DNA of 64,000 nucleotides from positions 234,604 through 298,603 of the forward strand of contig NZ_JADOER010000002.1 in the NCBI RefSeq assembly GCF_018739865.1, given 5' to 3'. A program made the translations under genes and the position numbers. The stretch is from Leptothoe kymatousa TAU-MAC 1615. Its GTDB lineage: Bacteria > Cyanobacteriota > Cyanobacteriia > Phormidesmidales > Phormidesmidaceae. Below, piece by piece: positions 43,956-53,369 of the stretch. Position 1 is the first letter of the stretch; every line of letters begins with the position of its first letter. The notes beneath the pieces were generated by a model. That model ran no database searches. It saw only the letters and a program-made list of their open reading frames with translations, and was not told the DNA's origin.

Positions 43956-45803
43956 ATGAATTTGGCTGTGCAATATGGAAATAATGTTGCGCAGCATAAA
44001 ATGACTTCAGTCTCTACCCGCAGGTTTCCCTTTAGCGATAGCACTGCGTTCCAGCCGTACGTGTGGAATGTAGCCGTCATCGTTAGTTTGATGGCCATGA
44101 CGATTATCATCAATATCCAGATGATTCGCTATGGCCTAACTAGCCTGGGGGACATTAAGTGGCACATTGCCTGGGTGCAGCATTTTTCCCAACAGCTGGC
44201 GGAAGGAATTTGGTATCCCCGCTGGATCGCAGGTACTAATTTTGGCTACGGCAGCCCCACCTTCGTTTTTTATCCACCGTTTGTTTATTACATCGGCTCA
44301 TTCTTAAAATTTATTGGCTTTAAGAGTGAGGCTACGATGACCTTGTTATTTTCTCTGCCCCTATTTTTGTCCGGCCTCAGTTTTTATCTCTACGGGCGCA
44401 GTAAGTGGGGCAAACTGCCGGGGCTGCTGGGGGCCATATTCTATATGAATACCCCCGTATTTATTAGTGCCATTAGTTTTGGAAACTTATCTACCCTATG
44501 GGCCTATCCGTGGATTCCATTAGGCATGTATTGGGTGGATCGCTCCTTTGTAAAACCCCAGGCGAGAATTGCCGTATCGCTGATGGCCGCAGTTGTGGCA
44601 CTAACCCATACCCCTAGTTTGCTGCTGTATGCGATCGCTTGGTTTATCTATCTCCTATTTTCCCTGCTAGACAAGCCCTTTAAGGCTGTATTTCTAACCT
44701 TTGCCCATGGCGTTTTAGGGTTCTGTATGGCTGCCTTTTATCTGGTGCCAGCCATACTAGAACAAAAATTTGTGAACTTAGACTATCAGCTAGGGTCTAA
44801 GGGGGGCTTTCTCATGTTGCAAATCAGCGATCTATTTAAGGATGGCTGGTCCGATATCTTAGTAAAAAATTTAGTCGCTATCGTTGTTTTTCTAGGCCTG
44901 TGTCTATATGCGGCTCGTCAAAATAAACAAGAAATTAGGACCACGCTACTGTGGGCAGGCTTTGCCTTTATGGTCTTTTTTATGGTGTGTAATTGGTCTG
45001 AGCCCATTTGGCGCTCTAGCCACATCCTATTAAAAGTTCAGCGCAGTACAAGGGCGTTAGTTTTATTTTATTTTGGCCAAGCCGTAATTTGTTCCCTAGC
45101 CGTTCGGGCCGCCTTAAAGCTCCATTGGCGCTTAAAAATTGTCGGTTCAATGTTGCTTTTGAGTATTGTCTGGAGCAACTTCCACTTTGGTTATACCCTA
45201 AGTCGCCAAGCCCCTGGTTTACATAGCCCCACCAACGGAGTGGTGCATATTCGTGAATGGCTCGAAACCGCCCTGAACGATCCCTATTCCAATGGGTTAA
45301 TTGACGTGCCCGAATATCGGCCCCTATTGTCAGACGCCGCCTTTGATCCTGACATTCGTGAAAGATATGTGGGCGGCACACCCGTTCCCTATATTGAAGG
45401 GGGAGAGGCCTATTTCCCAGTGCCCAGTTTAAATCAACAAGAGTTCTCCATTGTTGAAGGGGATGCGGATATTACCTTAGAACAATGGGGCGCCTATAAC
45501 AGACAATTTGAGGTGACTGCCACCCAGCCATCCACCCTTAGGGTTAGAACCTATTTTTATCCTGCATGGCGATTATGGGTCAATCAAAAACAACATCCCA
45601 TACGCATGGCTGATGACGGCAGAATTGAGTTTGACATCGATGCCGGTGTGTCCCGCGCTACTCTGCAATACCACCATACGAACACGTTTATCTTTGGATT
45701 AATCGTTAGCTCAGCGAGTTTGTTGCTGCTGTTGGCCACTGCCTTGAAAATCTATGGTTTGCCCCTGGGCCTGGGTATCTTGCCCATATCAAAGGGCGGT
45801 TGA
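43956..45803 (+). CDS. Polytopic membrane protein, PTPS-related / GT-C-like
   Basis: A 615-residue protein with about eleven membrane helices. It opens with LTSLGDIKWHIAWVQHFSQQ and WYPRWIAGTNFGYGSPTFVFYPP. This arrangement (acidic loop, then PRW....GYGSP.F.FYPP) is the mark of the 6-pyruvoyl-tetrahydropterin-synthase-related domain (PF10131), now viewed as GT-C-type glycosyltransferase-like. A soluble C-terminal beta domain (~440-580) is followed by a last helix. It could move a lipid-linked sugar across the membrane. The ATG at 44001 is an alternative start; neither has a clear ribosome-binding site. Confidence 0.78.
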   Translation: MNLAVQYGNNVAQHKMTSVSTRRFPFSDSTAFQPYVWNVAVIVSLMAMTIIINIQMIRYGLTSLGDIKWHIAWVQHFSQQLAEGIWYPRWIAGTNFGYGSPTFVFYPPFVYYIGSFLKFIGFKSEATMTLLFSLPLFLSGLSFYLYGRSKWGKLPGLLGAIFYMNTPVFISAISFGNLSTLWAYPWIPLGMYWVDRSFVKPQARIAVSLMAAVVALTHTPSLLLYAIAWFIYLLFSLLDKPFKAVFLTFAHGVLGFCMAAFYLVPAILEQKFVNLDYQLGSKGGFLMLQISDLFKDGWSDILVKNLVAIVVFLGLCLYAARQNKQEIRTTLLWAGFAFMVFFMVCNWSEPIWRSSHILLKVQRSTRALVLFYFGQAVICSLAVRAALKLHWRLKIVGSMLLLSIVWSNFHFGYTLSRQAPGLHSPTNGVVHIREWLETALNDPYSNGLIDVPEYRPLLSDAAFDPDIRERYVGGTPVPYIEGGEAYFPVPSLNQQEFSIVEGDADITLEQWGAYNRQFEVTATQPSTLRVRTYFYPAWRLWVNQKQHPIRMADDGRIEFDIDAGVSRATLQYHHTNTFIFGLIVSSASLLLLLATALKIYGLPLGLGILPISKGG

Positions 45804-45851
45804 ACACCGCGCAGTGGGTAGTCAAAATGAAAACCGTCCCCCATCCCTCCG

Positions 45852-45874
45852 CTAGCTGAGCGCAGCCGAAGCTA
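45852..45874. repeat. Hairpin repeat, TAGCT arms, second copy
   Basis: TAGCT-GAGCGCAGCCGA-AGCTA with flanks CCTCCGC and ACCC, nearly identical to 18696-18719. It lies 48 bp after the membrane-protein gene. Confidence 0.65.
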
Positions 45875-46057
45875 ACCCAATCCGATACACCTCTCCGACC
45901 AAGGGACGCTTCCCAAAGATGCACCCATGGGCCGCCATTTTATCCGAATCTATACTTAGCTCTAATATATGAACGTTCTAGAAATTGGGCATTATAGGTA
46001 CCATTGAGCTGTCTACCCCTGTATTACTAGTTAAATCGTGATCTGCATGGCTGCGAT

Positions 46058-47479
46058 GTGATGACCCTAAACACTTCTAAAGCTACCGCCCAACAGCTTA
46101 AAACCCAGGCTGTTAATGCGGCACTCGTGAATATTAGTGGTCGTCAGCGGATGCTGTCCCAGCGGGCAGCCATGTTTAGTCTGATGCTTGCCAATAGCCG
46201 CAGTCCAGAAGAGCACCAAAACTTAAAGCTACAGCTGCGCCATGTGGTGGACTTAATGGAAAGTGCCCATGAAAGCCTGATTTATGGCAATGATGAACTG
46301 AACTTGCCGAAGCAAAAGTCGGCTGCCATTACGGCTATATATTTTGATGCTCCATTTAATGTGGATCAGCAAATACGGGCATACCTTGCCACTGTGCGCT
46401 CATTTTTTCAGTTACCTGAGACAGAGATAACCCCTACGAACTCTTTTTTGAGGCGCATTACCGACGAAGCTTCGGGTCGGTTGTTGCCCGCCCTAGATGC
46501 CGTGGTTGCTCAGTATCAACGAGAGAATGAAACTGCACAGGTTGAAAATAAACAACAACAATTGAAGCTGTACCAAGAGCGCTGTGTCGCGGCGGAAAAG
46601 GCCCAGAAATCAGCGGCACGGGCTCAAGAGACCCTGGTGGCACTACAAAAAGCTCAGGTGCAGCTGATTCAGGCAGAAAAAATGTCTAGCCTGGGCCAAA
46701 TGGTGGCAGGCATTGCCCATGAAATTAACAATCCTGCTAATTTTATCCATGGCAACTTGCCCCATGTTAAACGCTATGTCGAAGCTATTGGCAATTGTTT
46801 GAAATTGTATGGGAAACACTATCCTAGTCCTAACGATGAGATTCAAGCCTATATTCAGGAAATAGAGCTGGACTTTATTACGGAAGACCTGGAGAAAACG
46901 CTTGCGTCCATTGATTTGGGAACAGATAGAATTCGAGATATTGTGCTATCGTTGCGTAATTTCTCTCGCATGGATGAGTCTGAACGTAAATCTGTTGATA
47001 TTCATAAAGGCATAGATAATACGTTGTTGATTCTCCGGCATCGTTTAAAACAACAATCCTATCGTCCGGCGATTGAGATTGTTAGGGAATTTGGCTATTT
47101 GCCCCATGTAGAGTGTTATTCAGGCCAGTTAAATCAGGTGGTGATGAACATTTTGTCTAATGCGATTGATGCGTTAGAGGACGAGTTTCAAAATCATCCA
47201 AATACCCAAAAACGTCTGCACATCAAAATTTGTACCGAAGCGTATGCCGACGGTGTGGTGATCAAGATTTTGGATAATGGCACAGGAATGTCCCTCGAGA
47301 CACAACATCGTATCTTCGATCCATTTTTTACCACTAAGGAGGTGGGTAAGGGCACAGGTATGGGCATGGCCATTAGCTATCAGCTAATTAGCGAAAAACA
47401 CAACGGTACCATTGAGTGTTTTTCTACTGAAGGTGAAGGAACAACATTTGTGATTAAGCTGCCTAATGATCCAGCGTGA
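46058..47479 (+). CDS. Soluble sensor histidine kinase with PilJ/NarX-type sensor
   Basis: A 473-residue kinase. Residues ~20-120 hold the type IV pili methyl-accepting (PilJ_N/NarX) signature NISGRQRMLSQRAAMFSLML. A coiled coil at ~150-205 leads to the dimerisation helix with the phospho-acceptor His in AGIAHEINNPANF (~222). The HATPase has NQVVMNILSNAIDAL, DNGTGM and GKGTGMGMAIS. No membrane helix is visible, which is unusual because this sensor type is normally periplasmic. No response regulator is adjacent. Start is GTG at 46058 or ATG at 46061. Confidence 0.88.
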   Translation: MMTLNTSKATAQQLKTQAVNAALVNISGRQRMLSQRAAMFSLMLANSRSPEEHQNLKLQLRHVVDLMESAHESLIYGNDELNLPKQKSAAITAIYFDAPFNVDQQIRAYLATVRSFFQLPETEITPTNSFLRRITDEASGRLLPALDAVVAQYQRENETAQVENKQQQLKLYQERCVAAEKAQKSAARAQETLVALQKAQVQLIQAEKMSSLGQMVAGIAHEINNPANFIHGNLPHVKRYVEAIGNCLKLYGKHYPSPNDEIQAYIQEIELDFITEDLEKTLASIDLGTDRIRDIVLSLRNFSRMDESERKSVDIHKGIDNTLLILRHRLKQQSYRPAIEIVREFGYLPHVECYSGQLNQVVMNILSNAIDALEDEFQNHPNTQKRLHIKICTEAYADGVVIKILDNGTGMSLETQHRIFDPFFTTKEVGKGTGMGMAISYQLISEKHNGTIECFSTEGEGTTFVIKLPNDPA

Positions 47480-47554
47480 GGGTCCCTGGGTAAGACACCT
47501 AGTGGAGGGTCCCTGGGTAAGACCTAGTGGAGGGTCCCTGGGTAAGACCTAGCG
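47478..47554 (+). repeat. 25-27-bp tandem repeat overlapping the kinase stop codon
   Basis: Three units starting GAGGGTCCCTGGGTAAGAC at 47478 (27 bp, with an extra AC), 47505 (25 bp) and 47530 (25 bp). The first unit begins inside the kinase stop codon TGA. Confidence 0.92.
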
Positions 47555-48231
47555 GAGGGGACTGCGATCGCACCCGCAACCCGTTTTGGTCTGGGTGGTA
47601 AAGTCCGTTTGCGTGTCAGGCTATATGGGTTAATACTTCCTTGGGTATGGGTTATATCCTGGTTGATATGCCCCATGCTATCTGTGCAGCACTCTGGGAA
47701 AAATTAGATCGGTCGCATTGTGCCGATTTGTGATGGGTTTAGCCAGAAATAAGTTTATTTTTAGTCTTTAAGGCTAAAAATAAACATCAAATAAAAAATG
47801 ATAACCATCACTGATGGCAGTTATTTTGCCTGAAGATTGTATGGACTATAGTGTAGATTTCTGGTGACTATATCGGCAGATTATAAAATTTTGAATGTAG
47901 TTATCTATCTGTTGATAAATCCGTAGTTTCAACCTATAAATAACCTGTTTAATTAGCCGTTAAACACTGTTCGAAACTTCACAATCACTTGCCGGTAAAG
48001 AATTCTGCGGTGTGGGAATGTTTAAAGCAGAGTCCTTAGGAGTCTTCAAGAGTTAGTTTTCTACTTATATCATGTTCATTTATTAGGTTTTTGAACGGTT
48101 TACTTTCAAGTCTAATAAGGAACATCCATAGATCAAGTAACGTTTATAAGTGAAGGGTTATAAGTGGTTTAAACATATTCGTAAGATCTTCTGAAGCATT
48201 GCCACATTCCCTTTTGAATATATTGGTAGCT
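47555..48231. promoter_or_regulatory. Long upstream region of glycosyltransferase 1
   Basis: About 680 bp with no gene seen. It holds a perfect 12-bp stem, GTTTATTTTTAG (47753-47764) with CTAAAAATAAAC (47774-47785), and a CCATCACTGATGG palindrome nearby (~47806-47818). The 3-prime part (AAGGAACAT, AGTAACGTTTATAAG) faintly resembles that before the second glycosyltransferase. Confidence 0.5.
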
Positions 48232-49395
48232 ATGTTAAACGATACCTCAGTGCTAAATAAGACGAAGGGTGAGCTGCGCATATTAGTAATCTCCGTTAGA
48301 GGATTTCGTGCCCAAGTAGCCAATTGCAGTCTTTACGAGTTTGAAGACGTTCTGTGCGAACTCGAAAGCGCCAGGCTATATACCCCGACCCATGAATTCG
48401 AAATGCCGAGAAAGGTATATCGAATGACCAAGTACGCCACTGGGTCGGCAGATATTGCCAGATCTATCGCCCCTTTTCCTGCTGAAATTACGTTAGAAGA
48501 GGACTACGACTTATTGTTTGCCGTGTTTGATAATCCATGGCAGATGCATTTGATGGAGTCCATCAAAAATTGGCGCGAAAAATGTCGCCATAAGGCTTGT
48601 TACATCATGGAGACCTGGAAGCCTAGTTTTGATGACTGGCGCTTGGTGCACGAGCCATTTCAGAACTTCGACTATATTTTTTCCGGTATCGCCCATTGTG
48701 TGGATAGCTTTTCAGAGGTGACGGGGCTGCCCTGTAAGTACTTGGCGCCCGCCATTAATGCGCTGAAATTTTGCCCCTATCCTAATCCTGCTGAGAGATT
48801 GGTTGATGTTTGCTGTGTGGGTCGTCGTCCTGCGGGAGCCCATCAATCGTTGTTTGATCGGTCTCAGCAAGATGATAATTTCTTTTATTACTATGACACC
48901 GTTAACAACAAAAATTTAGAAGTTAGCAACCCGCGCCAGCATCGCGCTAAATTGGTCAATCTCTTACAGAGAAGTCGGTATAACATTGCCGCCCATGCCA
49001 AATTTGACTCCATGGAAGAAACGGGCGGATTTCACGAAATTGGGACCCGTTACTTTGAAGGCGTAGCTGCGGGGACAGTGTTAATTGGTATGCCACCCAT
49101 GGGAGATGTGTTTCCCCAGTACTTTGATTGGGAAGATGCCATTATTAAGGTCAATCTCTATAAGCAAGATGTGCTGGAAGTGATTGATGCCCTCAATGCC
49201 CAACCTGAACGGGTGGAGGCCATTCGCCGTCGGAATATTGTCAACGCCTTGCTAAAGCATGATTGGGTCTATCGCTGGCGCGAGGTTTTAGAAGCCTTGA
49301 ATTTAGAGCCGAGTCAAGCGGTTTTAAATCGGGAAAAACAGTTGCAGAGACTGGCCTGCAGTGTTGATCCAGTGGATTTACCGATTGCTTGTTAG
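48232..49395 (+). CDS. Glycosyltransferase family 1-like protein, paralogue 1
   Basis: 387 residues from the ATG at 48232, the position equivalent to the well-supported start of paralogue 2. The Rossmann-like N-terminal half opens RILVISVRGFRAQVANCSLYEFED. The C-terminal half has NIAAHAKFD, EIGTRYFEGVAAGTVLIG and PQYFDWEDAI, a Glyco_trans_1_2-type nucleotide-sugar domain with the E of YFEG. No signal or membrane segment. Substrate unknown; surface polysaccharide work is plausible given the CDP-sugar cluster to the right. An in-frame TTG/ATG region upstream (48199) is less likely. Confidence 0.78.
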   Translation: MLNDTSVLNKTKGELRILVISVRGFRAQVANCSLYEFEDVLCELESARLYTPTHEFEMPRKVYRMTKYATGSADIARSIAPFPAEITLEEDYDLLFAVFDNPWQMHLMESIKNWREKCRHKACYIMETWKPSFDDWRLVHEPFQNFDYIFSGIAHCVDSFSEVTGLPCKYLAPAINALKFCPYPNPAERLVDVCCVGRRPAGAHQSLFDRSQQDDNFFYYYDTVNNKNLEVSNPRQHRAKLVNLLQRSRYNIAAHAKFDSMEETGGFHEIGTRYFEGVAAGTVLIGMPPMGDVFPQYFDWEDAIIKVNLYKQDVLEVIDALNAQPERVEAIRRRNIVNALLKHDWVYRWREVLEALNLEPSQAVLNREKQLQRLACSVDPVDLPIAC

Positions 49396-50317
49396 GGTAG
49401 CCCTGTTGCAGGCTATTCCAAGGTAAGCCGCGCTGCTGCTGGCGCGGCTGAAACGAGCGGCCAGCTGGGCTTATTGTCTGGGCATGCTAAAGAAAACCCT
49501 GCCGAGGATCGGCCCTGCCAAGTTATATTTATTCGACTTAGGCGACGCATCGACAGCTAGATGTTAGGACGCTAGCTGTTGATTGTTGTTGGATTGGTTG
49601 GATCGGTAAATCACGATAGTGGCGCAAAGGTCTGGATTTAGGGATTCAGGACGATTATTCATGAAAATCTGATTTAGACAATAGTGGAATATTGTCCTAA
49701 ACTTCATCGTCAGGCTCTAGTTCTGTCTGATGAGATGTGCGAACATTTTAGGGAAGGTCTTCTACAAACGTCTAGTTATTATTATTTATTGATTTTGCTG
49801 CTCCTTGGGATGATTTTTTCTGAACAATGCTAGTGGATTGCACCCTTGTCATTGTTCAGCCTAAGTGTGCAATGGCTGAGTATCTCCTATTCTGGGAAAA
49901 GTAAATAATGTGCCCGTTGTAAACTCAGGTATTAGCTGGGTTTGCGACAATTTGGTGCTGCTGAGCGTATGGATAACGTTAGGAGCTGTTAAGAAACTAA
50001 TTCACGGATTAATCCGAAAAGGCTGGTTAAGCCATGCTTTTACGGAAAAAGACCATGGTTTTAATTTTTAACAAGCCCTTAGTCTGTTCGGTGCCAAGGT
50101 CTATCTTGGTAAGCGATTTATGCTTTAAGGCGGCAACGGCGATTTTTTAGATCATTCATCTACTAATAGTGTTTGCATTTCTTATGTGTTGGTCCTCATT
50201 GTGACTCATCGAATAAGAAACATTTATAAGGTAAATAACGTTTAATGCTACAGGGGGAGCTGTGGCTAGGCTTTTTCGTGCTGATTGATGCCGTGCCCTT
50301 TGGAGGATGCAGGAGCT
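49396..50317. promoter_or_regulatory. Long spacer between the two glycosyltransferase paralogues
   Basis: About 920 bp without a gene. AGCCGCGC-TGCTGCTG-GCGCGGCT (49426-49449) follows the first gene and could end its transcript. A second imperfect hairpin lies at 49673-49701 (TTTAGACAATA with its inverse). The rest is AT-rich and holds the upstream region of paralogue 2. Confidence 0.5.
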
Positions 50318-51481
50318 ATGTTGATTGAAACTTCATTGGTTAAAAACAAAGATAACGGGCCGCGTGTTTTAGTTGTCTCTGTGCGAGGATTTCGTTCCCA
50401 GGTAGCAAACTGTGCGATTTACGAATTCGAAGATCTGATTTGCGATTTGGAGGGGGCTCAACTCTACGCTCCTAAGCAAGAATTTGACTTTGCTCGATGC
50501 ATTTGCCGTTTGGCGAAATATGCCACAGGCTCCGATCGGATTGCGAGTGTTGTTGCGCCTTTTCCGGCAGAGGTCGTATTAGAAGAGGAATACGATCTAT
50601 TATTGGCTGTTTTTGATAATCCTTGGCAGCTGCATTTGCTGGAGGGTATCAAAAACTGGCGAGAAAAATGTCGCCATACCGCTTGCTACATCATAGAAAC
50701 CTGGAAGCCTAATTTTGATGACTGGCGTTTAGCCTACGAACCGTTCAAGAATTTTGAGTATATTTTCTCGGGCACGGTCAATTGTGTTGAGACCTTTAAG
50801 CAGGTGACGGGGCTGCCGTGCCATTATTTAGCACCGGGTCTAGATGCCCTGAAGTTTTGTCCCTATCCGAATACTCCTAAGCGGATGATTGATGCGTGTT
50901 GTGTGGGGCGGCGTCCCGCCGAAGCCCATCAGATGTTGTTTGATCGCTCGCAGCAGGAGGATAATTTTTTCTATTATTACAACACCATTAACAATACTAA
51001 ATTGGAAGTTGGGGATCCTAAAGCCCATCGTGCCAAGTTAATAAATCTCTTGCAGCGGAGTCGTTACAATATTGCGGCCCATGCGAGATTTGATGCCCTG
51101 AGCGAGACTGGGGGGCATCAGGAGATTGGGTATCGTTATTTTGAAGGTGTGGCTGCTGGGACCATATTGGTGGGGATGCCGCCCATGGGAGATGTGTTCC
51201 CCCGTTATTTTGATTGGGAGGATGCCATTGTTCGGGTCAACCTCTATGAACAAAATGTATTGGAGGTGATGGAGGAGCTAAACAATCAGCCTGAGAAGGT
51301 TGAGGCGATGCGGCGACGGAATGTGGTGAATTCTCTGCGTAAGCATGATTGGGTTTATCGCTGGCGAGAGATGTTATCCACCTTTGATTTGGAGCCCAGC
51401 CAGGCGATGCTTGATCGGGAGCGACAGCTACAGCAGCTGGCAGACAGTGTGGATGCGTTAGATACGTCCTTGGTTTGTTAG
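50318..51481 (+). CDS. Glycosyltransferase family 1-like protein, paralogue 2
   Basis: 387 residues from the ATG at 50318, with AGGAG six bases upstream. It aligns end to end without gaps with the gene at 48232, and long stretches are identical in protein (NIAAHA.FD, YFEGVAAGT.L.GMPPMGDVFP, EKCRH.ACYI.ETWKP). Differences are spread evenly, so this is an old, kept duplication rather than a recent one. The two copies retain separate long upstream regions, which suggests different regulation. Confidence 0.8.
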   Translation: MLIETSLVKNKDNGPRVLVVSVRGFRSQVANCAIYEFEDLICDLEGAQLYAPKQEFDFARCICRLAKYATGSDRIASVVAPFPAEVVLEEEYDLLLAVFDNPWQLHLLEGIKNWREKCRHTACYIIETWKPNFDDWRLAYEPFKNFEYIFSGTVNCVETFKQVTGLPCHYLAPGLDALKFCPYPNTPKRMIDACCVGRRPAEAHQMLFDRSQQEDNFFYYYNTINNTKLEVGDPKAHRAKLINLLQRSRYNIAAHARFDALSETGGHQEIGYRYFEGVAAGTILVGMPPMGDVFPRYFDWEDAIVRVNLYEQNVLEVMEELNNQPEKVEAMRRRNVVNSLRKHDWVYRWREMLSTFDLEPSQAMLDRERQLQQLADSVDALDTSLVC

Positions 51482-51554
51482 GGACCGGTATAGGGAATGA
51501 GTTTGGCTAGCTGGGTAAGTTTGAGCATGGTGTTGCGGCGAGCGGGGGGATGGC

Positions 51555-52592
51555 ATGGTGAAGACAGTTGAGTTTAGCAATGGCGATCGCATGCCCATTT
51601 TGGGCCTGGGTACCTGGAAGTCTGCACCCCGGACAATACAGGGGACGGTACGGCGGGCGATCGCATCTGGCTATCGCCGCCTGGGTCTGGGTCTGTGGGC
51701 CTATGCCCCGGAGGATGTGTACTATGCCGTGCGGCATGCGATCGCAGCGGGCTATCGCCACATTGACTGTGCCCATGTCTATGGCAACGAAGCCAAGATT
51801 GGCCGAGCCCTGGCAGACTGCTTTAAAGAAGGCATTGTCACCCGCGAGCAGATGTGGATTACCTCTAAGCTGTGGAGCGATGCCCACGCCCCGGAGGATG
51901 TCCAGCCCGCCCTCGAAGCCACCCTGGTCAATCTGCAGCTAGACTACCTAGATTTGTACCTTATGCATTGGCCCGTGGCGGTCAAAAAAGGCAGCACCTT
52001 TCCCGTGACCCCAGAGTCCCTGGTCTCTCTGCAAGATCTGCCCCTGTTGACCACCTGGCAGGCCATGGAGTCGCTGGTGGACAATGGACTATCGCGCCAC
52101 ATTGGCGTGTCTAACTTTAGCATCGCCAAATTACAAAACCTGCTAGACAACGCCCGGCTGCAGCCAGAAATGAACCAAATTGAGCTGCATCCCTATTTGC
52201 AACAGGCAGCGATGTTAGAGTTTTGCCGCGCTAACAATATTCACCTCACCGCCTATTCCCCCCTGGGCTCCTCAGATCGACCTGATAGCCTGAAGGCAAA
52301 GGATGAGCCGGTTTTGTTGCAAGAACCCACCATCGCCGCCATCGCTAAGCGCCATGGGGTCAGCTCCGCCCAGGTTCTGCTCAGCTGGGCAATGCAGCGG
52401 GGCACGGTGACCATTCCCAAGTCCTTTAACCCGAAACGGATTCGCCAAAACTTAACCTCCGTTGAGGTGGCCCTCACGCCAGAGGATATGGAAACCATTG
52501 CTGCTCTGGACTTGAACCGCCGCTATGTGGACGGGGCCTTTTGGCAGGTGCCCGGCGGACCCTACACAGTGGAAACTATTTGGGACCTGTGA
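51555..52592 (+). CDS. Aldo/keto reductase with a 27-residue internal duplication
   Basis: A 345-residue NAD(P)H-dependent oxidoreductase of the AKR TIM-barrel family. The catalytic tetrad is complete: D71 and Y76 (HIDCAHVYGNE), K105 (ITSKLW) and H138 (YLMHWP). Later motifs GVSNFSIAKL, QIELHPYLQQ and IPKSFNPKRIRQN bind the cofactor. Residues 17-43 (GLGTWKSAP...GYRRL) are a tandem, diverged copy of 44-70 (GLGLWAYAP...GYRHI), with 14 of 27 identical. This explains the extra length over the usual ~315. The gene follows paralogue 2 by 73 bp and converges with the PIG-L gene. Confidence 0.92.
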   Translation: MVKTVEFSNGDRMPILGLGTWKSAPRTIQGTVRRAIASGYRRLGLGLWAYAPEDVYYAVRHAIAAGYRHIDCAHVYGNEAKIGRALADCFKEGIVTREQMWITSKLWSDAHAPEDVQPALEATLVNLQLDYLDLYLMHWPVAVKKGSTFPVTPESLVSLQDLPLLTTWQAMESLVDNGLSRHIGVSNFSIAKLQNLLDNARLQPEMNQIELHPYLQQAAMLEFCRANNIHLTAYSPLGSSDRPDSLKAKDEPVLLQEPTIAAIAKRHGVSSAQVLLSWAMQRGTVTIPKSFNPKRIRQNLTSVEVALTPEDMETIAALDLNRRYVDGAFWQVPGGPYTVETIWDL

Positions 52593-52608
52593 TGTGGCGT
52601 CGCCAACC

Positions 52609-53283
52609 TTACAGCAACAGAGCTTTACGACAATAAAATGCCTCTGCATACTTATGGGGGGCATTGGATTCAATGCCCCGCAGCCTGAGAATGGCTGAAA
52701 ACGTTTCTTCATCAAACCATTGCTTGTTGGCCTGGGTTTGGAAGTGCTGCATCAGGTAGTCGATTTTCTGTCGATAGATGGGCGGCTCAAGGTGAACAAA
52801 GAAATTAGGTTGGCCTAAATCGCCGTCGTATTTTGGAATTTCATATTCCAAAATCATATGGTTACGAAAGGCATTCAACGTTAGCTCAGAGACTAATTTA
52901 TGGTCCTGGTGTAGATCGTTGCGATAGTGGGTGAGCACCAGATCCGGTGCAAAATTTTTACTCAGCTGATCAAAAAACTCTTTGATCTCAATGGCAATGT
53001 ATGGGAAAAATCGCTCCCTAAACTCTTTGACAACAACGGTTTTCTGGCTGGCGTTTGCTAGAAAGCTATTGGCGCTGGCCAACGCTTCTGCTTGTCTGTG
53101 GCCGGTGGCGGAAAAGACCACCCAATAGACTTCCACCGCTGGAAACTGTTCTAGCAATTTTAAGATAGTGCCGCCACAGCCGATTTCAATGTCGTCACTG
53201 TGGGCACCCAAACACAGGATGCGGTGCAATGAGTTGCGGCGCAATGGGCTTTGATCCTGATGATTGTTTAGCAGCTTGAGCAT
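52609..53283 (-). CDS. PIG-L/LmbE-family deacetylase
   Basis: A 224-residue zinc hydrolase. The motif CLGAHSDDIEIGCGGTI at ~24-40 carries zinc ligands H28 and D31, with the third His in YRNDLHQDHKLVSE. The family removes N-acetyl groups from sugars. It is the last gene of the minus-strand deoxysugar cluster, 86 bp behind the nucleotidyltransferase, and so probably deacetylates an amino sugar or sugar-linked acyl group made there. Exact substrate unknown. Confidence 0.9.
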   Translation of the reverse strand: MLKLLNNHQDQSPLRRNSLHRILCLGAHSDDIEIGCGGTILKLLEQFPAVEVYWVVFSATGHRQAEALASANSFLANASQKTVVVKEFRERFFPYIAIEIKEFFDQLSKNFAPDLVLTHYRNDLHQDHKLVSELTLNAFRNHMILEYEIPKYDGDLGQPNFFVHLEPPIYRQKIDYLMQHFQTQANKQWFDEETFSAILRLRGIESNAPHKYAEAFYCRKALLL

Positions 53284-53369
53284 AGCGAGGGGACGTTAGG
53301 GTTAGACATGGGAATCCACAGGGTGGGGGCTTTCCCTACCCTGTGGATATAGGCTAATGGATAGCTGGG

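Noticed and set aside
47478..47554. CRISPR-like repeats after the histidine kinase
   Set aside because: The units are directly tandem without spacers, so this is a simple tandem repeat.
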